Shown here: piece by piece, positions 1 through 12,008 of the stretch
Position numbering within the stretch: the stretch's first letter is position 1
Layout: each line of letters starts with the position of its first letter
Assembly (NCBI GenBank): GCA_905182985.1
Contig: CAJJDN010000031.1
Location: 396,840-460,839 of the forward strand
Length of the DNA: 64,000 nucleotides
Direction: 5' to 3'
Source: Paramecium sonneborni
Lineage: Eukaryota > Ciliophora > Oligohymenophorea > Peniculida > Parameciidae
Position numbers and translations under genes: made by a program
Notes under the pieces: model-generated
What the model saw: the letters and a program-made list of their open reading frames with translations, nothing else
What the model was told of the DNA's origin: nothing
Database searches by the model: none

Positions 1-2
1 TA

Positions 3-266
3 CGATTGTCTAATTGTCAAAACTCAGGTGGTAAAAGGTCTTCAGACTGTCTTGATTTAGGACCAGAATTTGGAGATCGTTGTATCCGACCAGGGAATTC
101 ATATTCAGAATTATCTTCTATTTTATATTAATATTTTATACGATAAGGATTCTTCCTGATATTTAATCCAAATAATTCTCCTAAATCTTTTTATCTTACT
201 AATTAGATTAGTTATTATGAGAGCATTTCATCATCCTTTTTTTGTTCGTATTATTCAAGATATTGA
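3..266 (+). CDS. Unrecognised protein, C-terminal fragment
   Basis: This frame is open from the window edge to a TGA at 264-266 when TAA/TAG are read as Gln, giving 87 codons with no start in the window. The first 40 residues are rich in Cys, Gly, Pro and Ser (a C-Q-N-S-G-G stretch, then D-C-L-D-L-G and D-R-C-I), unlike the Asn/Ile/Lys-rich noise of nearby non-coding DNA, so the start is probably a real exon. The last 40 residues are Phe/Tyr/Ser-rich and could be intron or untranslated sequence. I do not recognise the family. Confidence 0.35.
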
Positions 267-510
267 AAAATGTCCACTTGCTCAATTATAACTTTTTCTA
301 TCAAAATTTGATTGGTTTTGTACCTTTCAACTATTGTTTTTCATGATCATCAATCAAATGTTATTTATACATTTCTTGAATGTACCAAAGTAATTTAGAA
401 TGTGGTAACTCAAAATTCTACATTAGAAAGTATTTGTTAATTTATATTTTTAAATATTATCGATATGAAGATAAAAAAACAAATTATTTAGAATATATTA
501 AATATTAATC

Positions 511-2027
511 ATGTAGCCATTTTTTGCGCAATTTAGTATGGATATTCGATAATTAATCTCTGAAGATCCTAATTTATTCAATTCAGGCTTCAGTGATTTG
601 TATTTTAATTATTTATCGAATAGTTTTCAATCGTTTGACAGTGATATATCATTTTAGTTCACTAACTAATCACGGCCATTTATTAATATTGATAATCTAG
701 GAATCTAAATGACATCTATCATTAGAAATGAAGGAAGAAACGAGTAATTGTTTTATTAGATCTTAGTCAAAAAAACTAAATTTAAGAAATGTTAAAAAAA
801 AAAAGTGAATCATACACAAGATTAAGTAAATATGAAATACAAAACAATAAATTAAATAAAAATGAGCCTCATATAAAAATAACTGTCACTAAAAAATAAA
901 ATCAATTAAACCCTTCTTAATAAATTGAACACTATATTAATTCATTTGGGTAACTATGTTTTCAAATAAAGTATGATAGATTCAATTAAAAATGCAGATT
1001 CAGAGGATGTTATAATAGGGAGACAAGAGAAACTTGAAAACTCTTAAGGTTAATTAATATTTCCAAATGACATAAGTACATAAATCTATAAATTTAGTTT
1101 TAAGAGAAGCTGAGAGATTGATTTCAAGAATTCATTGTAAAATTATCTTTCAAAATTTCTTTAGAAAGGAAACTTTAATATAACCAATATACAAATAAAC
1201 ATTAGATTAATTAAAATTGCATTAAAATATAATTTAGAGAATATCATCATTTTTAGAGTATGATTATTTTATACATAAGGGAACCAAAAGATTGTTATGT
1301 TTAAGATCTAGGTAGTGTATTTGGTACACACATAAAAGTTGACAGAAGTTATTCTCAAATTTAAAAATATTAGTAATATTGTCTAGGAAGTGAAACAACA
1401 ATTCAGATTCTTGAAATTCATAATTTAGGATCAGAATAAAAGTAAAGTGACATAGAATTTGATAAATTAATCTCAAAATTAAGAAACATTAAATACAGAT
1501 GTTCTTTATAAGGATTAAATCTAAAACTTTATGAAAGAGCATTACAGACAGAATAAAGTTTTGAATAAATACTCATAAATTTAAAAAGCTATAATATTCC
1601 ATTTATTATGATGAAATTTGGAGGATCTGGAGTAACTGATGATAATTAGAATATTTTTTTTGCCAAAAATATTTCTACTGTTTTTTCAATAGGAAGAGGA
1701 AATGATAATAATATTAGAATCAATTCAAATACAATATCTAGAAAGTAAACAAGATTCAGATTTAATAAAAAGTAGTTATTAACAATTATTTATAGAGAAA
1801 ATTGCTGGGAAATTGCAGATGGAACTTCAGATAAAGAATCAGCTAATGGAACTTGGATGCAACTGTAAACAATTTAAGAAAGAGATTAAAAACATGAATC
1901 TTAAGTTCATCCTTTAAAACACTTATCAGAAATCAAAATTAGTGAATATATTTTGAAAATTGAACTTTTTAAGGGAAAGTATATATTTAATTTATAATTT
2001 AAGGGAAAAGGAAAATACTAGATTTGA
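511..2027 (+). CDS. Protein with two FHA domains
   Basis: With the ciliate code and two 22-nt introns (1076-1097 and 1258-1279) this gives 490 residues. The first FHA domain lies at about residues 180-270: it has the phosphopeptide-binding core L-I-S-R-I-H-C-K-I and then D-L-G-S-V-F-G-T-H, the classic D-x-[GS]-S-x-x-G-T strand pair. The second, at about 370-450, has I-G-R-G near its start, a weaker T-I-S-R-K-Q core and an S-A-N-G-T-W ending. FHA domains bind phosphothreonine peptides, so this is probably a scaffold or signalling protein; no catalytic domain is seen. The start is the first ATG after an in-frame TGA. The clathrin light chain gene follows 121 bp downstream on the same strand. 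Confidence 0.8.
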
Positions 2028-2148
2028 TTATATGAAATCTTTTTTATGAAAATATGATTAGTTATTAGTATTTCTAATAATCTTAATAGTTAAAGTTAAA
2101 ACAATTGGTAATTATAAAGTTATAAATATTGAACTATAATTAAATTAA

Positions 2149-2758
2149 ATGATGGATGAGTTTTTTGAAGATGTTCAAACTTCTGAAATGCCAACTGATA
2201 TTAAGTTTGAGTAGTAAAATGAGATTTAAGGAGTTTAAGTAAGAAATTCTTGTAAATTAAGTATTCTGCTTTTGATGCTTTTGAAGATGCAGCACCAATT
2301 TAACCAATTATATATAATGCTTATGTGGTATTATTAAAGTTAAATATAGAGTCCAGAATAATAAATCAGAAAAGATAAATTGCGAGTTATAGAAGATGAA
2401 CGAATTGCTTAAATTAGAGAGAAAGATCAATAAGAAAGATTATTGAAATAATAAAAATAATAAAGAGGTTAGGAATTTTTGAAGGAGTTTAAAAAGTAAA
2501 TAAATTTGAATTATATTGAGACAATAAGAGGCAGAAATATAATAAAGAAGAAATCAAAATAAATAGAAATAAGAGATTTGGTGTGAAAATTAAAAAAATC
2601 ACAATGAATATGTATGATAGTGTATTTAGTAAAAGAAAAACTCTTGGGATTAAATATTATCTAATATTGCTTTAAAAGATGGGGAATATCCTGGATAAAA
2701 AGATGTAACTAAAATGAGATAAGCAATCATTAATAAAAGAAGTGATCTGACTAAGTGA
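2149..2758 (+). CDS. Clathrin light chain
   Basis: Spliced with four introns (23, 25, 25 and 18 nt) this encodes 172 residues. It starts with an acidic segment (M-M-D-E-F-F-E-D), then a short A-F-D-A-F-E-D stretch, a long charged helix rich in Gln, Glu, Lys and Arg (about residues 55-120) that would bind clathrin heavy chain, and a C-terminal block beginning N-S-W-D-Q-I and containing K-D-V-T-K-M-R, as in the conserved end of light chains (W-D plus K-D-V-x-R-M-R). It would decorate triskelia in clathrin-coated vesicles. Length is slightly short for the family. The fourth intron, at 18 nt, is near the lower limit known for any eukaryote. Confidence 0.82.
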
Positions 2759-2866
2759 TGCTTATTAATATAATATATTAAAAGTTAAATATATATATAT
2801 AACATAAATTCTAAATTTTAATAGCAATCTCAAATTAAACATGTAAATAAATTAAATAATTTAAAA

Positions 2867-5800
2867 TCATAAATTTGGATCTTTTAGAATAGCCATTCTT
2901 ACTTTCCTTTCAAAGGAATTATCCAAAAACAAGACTTCTCTTGGTATTAGATGGATAAATTTAACAGCATAAATTAGTTTGTGTTTTAAGTTTGTTTCAA
3001 AAGCAATTAATATAAGTGCAACTAAAATTAATGTGAAAGTGATGGATGAAATAAGAATAGTCTATTTTAAACCAAATAATACTTCTAAAATAGATTTATA
3101 ATGTAAAACTTGCTCAGAAAAGTCATTCATTGCCATATCAGCTGCTTTTTATAAGTATTCAACAAATAAATATGCACCTTCCACTTCCAACGTATTTATA
3201 GGTTTACGTTAAGAAAAATCTTAAGTTATCAATTCTTCTGTAACTACTTTTTACACATGGTTTAAAACAGCTTAAATTCCTAATGGAAAAGATCCATCAA
3301 ATGAATTTACACAAATTTACTGAATTTTTTAATTCTTTTCCTAAAATAATATATTTAAATACTGAATTAATCAAAGGACATAAATCCTTATTTTCTTAAT
3401 CTAAGAAGTAATATACAAAATCAGTTTGAAATAACAAATCAACTAGATTTATTTGCAATAATTCTTATTAATATTATTGGATTTATACAGAGGACTAATT
3501 TAGCTGCTAAACCATTGTTGAAAAATCTGAGTCTTATAAATATTAAAAGAAAATTTAATTATTCAATTTTTCCTTTTAACTATAAATTAAAGCAACATTC
3601 AAACATAATTCTGAAGTATTTTTATGCATAGTAGCAGTAGGCTTATATTTTTAAATAAATTCAGAAAGAATAAATGTATTTGTTAAATTTACAATCAAGA
3701 AACCAATAAACATAGTATAGATGAAAATCAAGAACTTAGTAGAGTCAATTTTTGCTTTTTTGTAAAATTATTTTAAATGGCTTTAATCTTGTGTTTTTGA
3801 TTACGAATGTAATACTTAGATTTCTCTTTCTTTATTTTTTTCATTAAAAGTGTAAAATTATGTGATATTATAATTTTAAATCTAGTTGATTAAAAAATCT
3901 ATAATTTCTAATTCTGATTCTAAGAAACTTTATTGAATATTAAACATAAAATTGCCAAAATGTTGCCTTTAATTTGCAAATTATCTGTAATAATAATTTG
4001 ATAACAATAAACAAATAAAATTAACACTTAAAAAGCTTGCTATCACAATAATTTGATCATTAATTTGTTAAGAATTTCTTGTAATTGTATTATTATAAAT
4101 TTAATTACTTAATTAAGAACAAATTTCAAATATTAATTTTTAATTCAACATTTAAAATGTGACTGGTGTAGTTATTTTAGGAAGTTCATTGTTAGAGTAC
4201 ATTGCATAAATAAATTACTGATAGTCTAAATATTTTATAAAGAAAGTTCTAGCACTAAAATTTTCATAATAATAAGAAAAATCTTCTTACAAATAAATTA
4301 CTTCATAATAATGATCAATAAGTAAATCTGATAATATTTGAGATTCAAAGAGCTCTTGGATTTGATTGTGAAAATGATCAAATTCTTTTTTTAAATATTT
4401 TTAGGCAAAATCAGTTTCATTAAAATACTCTTCCTTATTTATTAAATTCTAACTCAATAAATTTTTTTTATCATATATAATAAATCTCAAAATAAAGAAA
4501 CTTAACATAGGTTATAAGATATCATTTTTAATAGATAATAATCCAACATCAGTAATGTAATTATTAAAATTATTTTATATCAGAAATGTTTATAACAACA
4601 AAGATACAATCCCTAATAATGAAGAAACAATTAAAAAAATGATTGCTAATCTAACAAAGATATTTCTTATTTTTTTTGATGCAATTTTATCTATGAATTC
4701 CAATTTATCCTAAAAATTAGAATCAAATTTTTCCTTTTTTTTTGATGGAATGCAAACATTTTAAACAGATATATTATATTTATTATGATCCAAAGAAAAT
4801 TATGGCATACTTACTTATTTCGAGAAATTTTTCTAAATTATGGAAATGTCATCACTTAATTTAGATATATCGTAATATCGACTGTAAAATTTTTATTAAA
4901 ATAACAATTCGTATATAGAAGATTTTTCTTATGGAGAATTTAATTATTAATATGCAAGTTCTGGTTAAAATAGTTAAATATCCAAGTCTTTTTAATCATC
5001 AAAATCATATGGAGAATCAATCTTTATTTCTTCCAAGAGTTTTTATTATAAATCTATTCTTTAATTAGATTTTGTTGAGCATTCAATGAAATTTGATAGC
5101 ATCGAAGTAACATTTTGCTTTTTTAAATAATCAAATGTTAATATTATATATGCCAACTAATCATTGTGATACTTACATTATATTTCAATTTATGATTCAA
5201 ATCTATCTAAAAGATTTGAATTTGAAAATCTTTCTATAATTGTATGTTTTGTTAAATCAAAAATATAACATTATTTTATAAAATAGAATTCAATTTAGGA
5301 AATCTATTTATTATTTTCAATCAGCATTAAAAATTGAGGAATCAATATTTATATGTTTAATCCATAAATCATTTCATCTGGTTAAAAATAATCAATTTAG
5401 GATTATGAAAAATTTAATAAGTCTAACAGATGTTTATTTATTCCAAAAATTTTAAATTAATTATTAACAATCATATAACCTTTAGTATCTTTTAGTTCTA
5501 AAATTATATTAATAAATCTAAGTTCAGATAAGCTATTATAAGAATCTAAATATGAATCAGCTGTCTTTATAAATTTGTTTTAAAGAATAAACAAACGCCC
5601 ATTTTATTTATATCTAGGTGATTAACCAGTTTAAAAGAAATCATGTAAGTTATAACCATGATAATCTCTAATTCCTTATGGAATTAATGGCTCAATATAT
5701 TGAGGTAATTCATTTTGAAAAAACTAAGTAGCATTACTAGAAGCTCTTTCAATTTTTACATTATAAGAACAATCCTCTAATTTTGTAATTAAAAATGCAA

Positions 5801-6925
5801 CTTTATTTTATTTTGCTAATAATAAAATACTACTTTATTTGTATTAAGACTCTAACTCATAAATAATTGAATGTTCTCTGTTAGCTTAAGCATAGTTTCT
5901 AAGAATTTCAGTTTAATAAAACACTTTTAAATTTAAAATACTAATTGCTAACTTAAAAATTATTATTTATTACATGGATTTTTTTAGTAGATTTGATTGA
6001 TATTTTACTCAATTTTGCTAAGTTTAAGAGAAATTTTAAAGCAATTATCAAATATTCTATTTTATGATATTTAATTTTTAATCAAACGATTATAAAAAAC
6101 ACATTTATCTTCTAATAATTTAATCATTTGAAGATTTAAAATTCTAATTATATATTCTGTTTTATAGAATTCTTCAAAAATCAAAGTATTTTAATCATAT
6201 TATTTTCTAAAATTCTTTCTTAATCTAATTTTTAATAATTACTTACTTTCCTCTCTTAAATAAGAATAAATAATTTGATATAAAAAATATGCTGATTTTT
6301 AATTATCTAAATAATATATTGGCTCAATGATTGACATAGAAGAGTTTTTCATTAGAAATTTATATGGACTATTTTTATTGTAGTTTTTGTATTTATGATC
6401 TTGAAACTCTAAAATAGAACTACAAATTGCATAGGCTTAAATATAATTTTAAGTATAAATATGGATTAAGATCATTTAGATAATTTAAGAATTAGTTAAT
6501 GTAGATTATTAATTAGGGTGAGTTTATAATTATAGAAAGACATCATTGTTTTATTAATTCTAAGAGCAATTGCAATTTAGACACAAGGATTAATGTTTTT
6601 AATTTATGTAGAGGTAAAATGGTAAATTTTATGGATTATTTTTAGATTCCAAATGCTAAAATAGTATCTAAAAGACAATATTTGGATGAGTGAAATTATT
6701 ATATATTTTTAGAATATCAATTCTAATCTTGATTTATCTAAATATTTTAACAATTAACGGTAAAGCAATTAATTAGTAAATTCCAAAATCTTCCTTAGTG
6801 ATATTAAATAATATAGTAAAATACTCAGTTATTGATAATATTATAGCTAAACTTTAGGATATGATAATTATGGTATATGCGTTTTTATCTAAATAATGGA
6901 AATTTTTCATAATATTAATAAGCAT
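2867..6925 (-). CDS. Multi-pass membrane protein with PAS-like core
   Basis: A large minus-strand gene with a TGA at 2867-2869. The N-terminal third has several hydrophobic helices; then comes a Cys-x-Cys segment (L-C-L-N-C-N-C) and a long helical region. In the middle a PAS-like unit contains the G-L-N-I-Q-I-L-I-P-Q-F motif typical of ciliate PAS S-box membrane proteins. The C-terminal third has two strong helices and ends with a F-I-H-L-I-P-R-E-V box. The gene at 50138-54822 is a relative with the matching F-I-Y-L-I-P-Q-G-T box. I placed the start at an ATG in the first membrane region, but the same frame stays open without an ATG up to a TGA near 7112, so a further 5' exon is possible. Internal introns were only partly resolved. 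Function is unknown; a sensory or ion-transport role is inference. Confidence 0.7.
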
Positions 6926-8498
6926 TAAAATAGAAATTAAAAATGTAGTAGTTACTTAATAAATATAGTTTAGGGAATAAAAACAATATAATAAAATTTA
7001 AATAAAATTTAAAGTATGAATTAAGACATCCAAGAGTGTTATATAAAATTTGGATTATATTGTTTTTTGATAAGATAATTTATTTTAATTGATCAACAAT
7101 TTTGTTATGTCAAATAATGAAAATAAAAAAAGAGTAATAATTATGAGAAAAGTATTAATAATTGATTGATTTTAGATCTATGTTAAACTAATCTCAAAAA
7201 GTAAGTTAATGATAATTATTTGATAAAACTCATAAATAAAGGATGTGATTAGGTTTATTAATTTAATAAGTTTGTTTTGCTTAAAAACATAATTTTTTAA
7301 AGTAATTTTATGATTAAATTAATCTTCTTTATAATTGAAATAATTAATAAGTTAATAAGTCATATTGACAATTATGATAATGACAATAATTAAAGGTAAT
7401 ATAAATAAATATTATCCTCTAATTATTATTGATGGTCTTGAAAACTACGATATAAGCTAGTATATTTGGTTGTATTATGTTTAACTATTTTAATGTACAT
7501 AAACTATGTAGGAGGAATTCTTAAATTATCCCATAGAAAATATAATATTTGATAGTAGTTTGTTTGGAAATGGGTATTGATTATTCATTATAATACATAT
7601 TTTCAAAAGGTCTGAGAATCCTTATCTCAAAATCTGAATTAATTTCATAGCTGAATATAGTTTATATTAATTATATAAAGTACACATTCAAAATTAATCT
7701 TTATCAAAAAACAACTTAAATTTAAAAAAAAATAGTGATTTATTATTGATGTAAAATTTCTAATCTAAAATGATTTATAAATAAATAATCAGTTGATGCT
7801 CATTTATCAATCAAAAAATAGTTTATATATAAAATAATTTAAACATATTCTTTATTCTAGTATTTTAGACTAGAAAGAAATTATCAATGTGAATGGACTT
7901 TACATTCTTTTATAAAATCACTTTCCAATTCTGATTTTAAATTTATTTGGATGATTTTTTTCATCAAAATTATTTAATAACAAAACTTTTGAATTTGCGT
8001 TTTATCCATAACTCAGGTCAAAATAATCATTAAATTTATTATAAATAAGATAAAATTACATAAAGATTTTAATTCTATTCATTCTAAATTTTTTATTAGT
8101 TTTTGTTCTGAATTAAATAAGTTAACTCATATTTTTAAATTCTAAACAAAAATTGATTTTTTAAAAGATTCAGACTTTTGATTTCATTTTATGATAATCA
8201 ATCTAAAACAGAGTTTGATTATACAAACAATATGATAGAATGAATAAATTGTTTATTTTATATTTTCTTCTTATAGTAAAGATGAATGAGAAAAAAATAT
8301 CAAATTAGTTGAAAAAACTAACAAAATCCATATAATAATTATTCTAAAATAATAAAATACTTTGAACTCTTTTCTATGAATGGATTTCATTCTAAATCAA
8401 CATAAATAATAAAAAAATTACAGTTCAAACATAAATTGATGTATTCAATTTTAAATTTGATAATTTAAAAATAAATATACTTTTAAATAATTAACTAT
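6926..8498. other. Gene-poor AT-rich interval
   Basis: About 1.6 kb with TGA codons in all frames and no frame that I could link into a protein. It holds the possible 5' end of the minus-strand membrane protein (to about 7112) and the upstream region of the heat-shock-factor-type gene. It is far longer than the usual spacer here and may be decayed coding sequence, but I recognise no remnant. Confidence 0.4.
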
Positions 8499-9713
8499 AC
8501 TAATACCTTAAATAAATAAATAAAAATATTTACTTATGAGTAATTCTTTTCAAAAGAGAGAGAAAGGATTCATTGGAAATTTAAAATAGCTAATAAATGT
8601 ATATATTTATATATGAATTTAGAGTTCGGAGTATGGCAATATCATAAAAGTCTTAGATTCTAATAATGGTTTTATTATAATTAATGACTATGAATTTTAA
8701 CATCAAATATTAAAGAACCATTTTAAGCATTCAAATATAGCAAGTTTTAAGAGGTTCATAAGAAGTTTTAATAATTAGATAATTAAATATGTATGGGTTT
8801 TAGTTTACAAGAACATTAGAAGGTTATATGAAATTTTAGCATAACTAGTTTGATAGTAGAAATGATGAGGGGCTTTAAATAAGATAAAATACATTAGTTT
8901 CAACATTAAGCTTAGATTAGGAGTTATATTTGCTAAAATTATAGTTGAAAGATATTTAAAGAAATCAACAAATAATGTAAAAGTAAATAAGAGAAATTAT
9001 TGAATAACAGAAAGAAACTCAGAAAAATATTAAGAAGGCAATGCTAGTATTAATAAATAAATTATTATAATAGGATTATGTAAGAATAAGAGTTAATGGA
9101 TAAAGTAGAGGGAAAAAAGTAGGAAAATTTGTATGGAAATTCCATATTAATATTACGAATAAGAAATACAGTAATAATTTAAAGTAGAAAAATAGAAAAA
9201 TTTCTATATAAGAAGTGGAGACAAGCTAACCATTGTTTAGAAAATCTTTGTATAGAAGATGTAAATTTATAGATCTTCAAATAATAATTTTATACTCCAT
9301 TTTTATATAATTCGATTTTTGACATTAAGATTCCAAATTTTAATCTTGAAGGTTCTGAAATTTTATAACTTTGTGATAATTAAGATTAAAATGAGGATAG
9401 TGATTTGGATAAATTAGAAGTTCAAAGTGTAAGTAATATTAGTAATTATTTAAATTTATGAATCTAAAAATATACTGGAAACTGATATTTATAAACGTGA
9501 TATTCTATATTAAGTATTATTTCTTATTTTTTAAAATGAAAATAAATATAATTGAATAAATAAAATACATATGAATTAAATAATTTTATTAGTAAAAGGA
9601 ATTTAATATATTAATTATAATAAGTTTTAGGAATAATAAGAATGATTATATATATAAAATGAGTTAAGATAAATAATAAATTAAGAATAAGTTTAGTAAA
9701 GAATTAATTAAAA
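8499..9713. repeat. Direct repeat copy 1 (1,215 bp), contains HSF-type gene
   Basis: By eye this block is identical to 9715-10929. The two copies are separated by one N at 9714, which looks like a contig junction. The repeat contains the full heat-shock-factor-type gene with all four introns. Perfect identity in intron and spacer DNA argues for either a very recent duplication or an assembly error. Confidence 0.85.
8536..9461 (+). CDS. Heat shock factor-type DNA-binding protein (copy 1)
   Basis: With introns of 24, 25, 26 and 29 nt the gene gives 273 residues, exactly in frame. Residues about 12-95 are an HSF-type winged helix: F-I-G-N-L-K-Q-L-I at the start, then a G-F-I-I-I-N-D strand, L-K-N-H-F-K-H-S-N-I-A-S-F-K-R-Q-L-N-M-Y-G-F, the recognition helix signature. 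A Gln-rich helical stretch follows (about 140-185), in the place of the HR-A/B trimerisation region, and the C-terminus is acidic (N-Q-D-Q-N-E-D-S-D-L-D). This is short for an HSF. It would act in the nucleus as a sequence-specific transcription factor; whether it responds to heat cannot be told. The second intron splits the R-Q-L-N motif, so the standard ORF view misses the domain. Confidence 0.85.
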
Positions 9714-9714
9714 N

Positions 9715-10929
9715 ACTAATACCTTAAATAAATAAATAAAAATATTTACTTATGAGTAATTCTTTTCAAAAGAGAGAGAAAGGATTCATTGGAAATTTAA
9801 AATAGCTAATAAATGTATATATTTATATATGAATTTAGAGTTCGGAGTATGGCAATATCATAAAAGTCTTAGATTCTAATAATGGTTTTATTATAATTAA
9901 TGACTATGAATTTTAACATCAAATATTAAAGAACCATTTTAAGCATTCAAATATAGCAAGTTTTAAGAGGTTCATAAGAAGTTTTAATAATTAGATAATT
10001 AAATATGTATGGGTTTTAGTTTACAAGAACATTAGAAGGTTATATGAAATTTTAGCATAACTAGTTTGATAGTAGAAATGATGAGGGGCTTTAAATAAGA
10101 TAAAATACATTAGTTTCAACATTAAGCTTAGATTAGGAGTTATATTTGCTAAAATTATAGTTGAAAGATATTTAAAGAAATCAACAAATAATGTAAAAGT
10201 AAATAAGAGAAATTATTGAATAACAGAAAGAAACTCAGAAAAATATTAAGAAGGCAATGCTAGTATTAATAAATAAATTATTATAATAGGATTATGTAAG
10301 AATAAGAGTTAATGGATAAAGTAGAGGGAAAAAAGTAGGAAAATTTGTATGGAAATTCCATATTAATATTACGAATAAGAAATACAGTAATAATTTAAAG
10401 TAGAAAAATAGAAAAATTTCTATATAAGAAGTGGAGACAAGCTAACCATTGTTTAGAAAATCTTTGTATAGAAGATGTAAATTTATAGATCTTCAAATAA
10501 TAATTTTATACTCCATTTTTATATAATTCGATTTTTGACATTAAGATTCCAAATTTTAATCTTGAAGGTTCTGAAATTTTATAACTTTGTGATAATTAAG
10601 ATTAAAATGAGGATAGTGATTTGGATAAATTAGAAGTTCAAAGTGTAAGTAATATTAGTAATTATTTAAATTTATGAATCTAAAAATATACTGGAAACTG
10701 ATATTTATAAACGTGATATTCTATATTAAGTATTATTTCTTATTTTTTAAAATGAAAATAAATATAATTGAATAAATAAAATACATATGAATTAAATAAT
10801 TTTATTAGTAAAAGGAATTTAATATATTAATTATAATAAGTTTTAGGAATAATAAGAATGATTATATATATAAAATGAGTTAAGATAAATAATAAATTAA
10901 GAATAAGTTTAGTAAAGAATTAATTAAAA
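9715..10929. repeat. Direct repeat copy 2 (1,215 bp)
   Basis: Second copy of the 8499-9713 block, offset by 1,216 bp, starting one base after the single N at 9714. After 10929 the sequence continues for 77 bp and then meets the N gap. Confidence 0.85.
9752..10677 (+). CDS. Heat shock factor-type DNA-binding protein (copy 2)
   Basis: Identical to the gene at 8536-9461: same 273-residue product, same four introns, same HSF recognition helix (S-F-K-R-Q-L-N-M-Y-G-F) and acidic tail. Because even the introns and flanks match, it may be the same locus assembled twice. If real, it is a tandem duplicate with no sequence divergence. Confidence 0.7.
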
Positions 10930-11006
10930 AAAGTATTAAGATTAATTGAAAGATGATAAGATGAATAAAAGTATATTTATATATGTATAATGAATAAATT
11001 AATAAT
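10678..11006. other. Spacer left of the gap
   Basis: No coding frame is seen. The last 174 bp (10833-11006) recur directly after the N run at 11826-11999, and the first part of that segment also occurs at the end of repeat copy 1. Confidence 0.6.
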
Positions 11007-11825
11007 NNNNNNNNNNNNNNNNNNNNNNNNNNNNNNNNNNNNNNNNNNNNNNNNNNNNNNNNNNNNNNNNNNNNNNNNNNNNNNNNNNNNNNNNNNNNNN
11101 NNNNNNNNNNNNNNNNNNNNNNNNNNNNNNNNNNNNNNNNNNNNNNNNNNNNNNNNNNNNNNNNNNNNNNNNNNNNNNNNNNNNNNNNNNNNNNNNNNNN
11201 NNNNNNNNNNNNNNNNNNNNNNNNNNNNNNNNNNNNNNNNNNNNNNNNNNNNNNNNNNNNNNNNNNNNNNNNNNNNNNNNNNNNNNNNNNNNNNNNNNNN
11301 NNNNNNNNNNNNNNNNNNNNNNNNNNNNNNNNNNNNNNNNNNNNNNNNNNNNNNNNNNNNNNNNNNNNNNNNNNNNNNNNNNNNNNNNNNNNNNNNNNNN
11401 NNNNNNNNNNNNNNNNNNNNNNNNNNNNNNNNNNNNNNNNNNNNNNNNNNNNNNNNNNNNNNNNNNNNNNNNNNNNNNNNNNNNNNNNNNNNNNNNNNNN
11501 NNNNNNNNNNNNNNNNNNNNNNNNNNNNNNNNNNNNNNNNNNNNNNNNNNNNNNNNNNNNNNNNNNNNNNNNNNNNNNNNNNNNNNNNNNNNNNNNNNNN
11601 NNNNNNNNNNNNNNNNNNNNNNNNNNNNNNNNNNNNNNNNNNNNNNNNNNNNNNNNNNNNNNNNNNNNNNNNNNNNNNNNNNNNNNNNNNNNNNNNNNNN
11701 NNNNNNNNNNNNNNNNNNNNNNNNNNNNNNNNNNNNNNNNNNNNNNNNNNNNNNNNNNNNNNNNNNNNNNNNNNNNNNNNNNNNNNNNNNNNNNNNNNNN
11801 NNNNNNNNNNNNNNNNNNNNNNNNN
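11007..11825. other. Assembly gap, 819 N
   Basis: A run of 819 unknown bases. The identical 174 bp on each side show that the two contig ends overlap, so the gap may be artificial, or it may hide a further repeat copy. Confidence 0.95.
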
Positions 11826-11999
11826 ATAATAAGTTTTAGGAATAATAAGAATGATTATATATATAAAATGAGTTAAGATAAATAATAAATTAAGAATAAG
11901 TTTAGTAAAGAATTAATTAAAAAAAGTATTAAGATTAATTGAAAGATGATAAGATGAATAAAAGTATATTTATATATGTATAATGAATAAATTAATAAT
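11826..11999. repeat. Third, partial copy of the repeat end
   Basis: These 174 bp equal 10833-11006. They are the 3' spacer of the HSF-type gene, now placed next to the 3' end of the protease gene at 12009. This is probably the true junction of the locus: HSF-type gene and protease converging. Confidence 0.85.
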
Positions 12000-12008
12000 A
12001 AAATAATT

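Noticed and set aside
10990..11829. Open frame covering the N run
   Set aside because: It is made of unknown bases and is not a gene.
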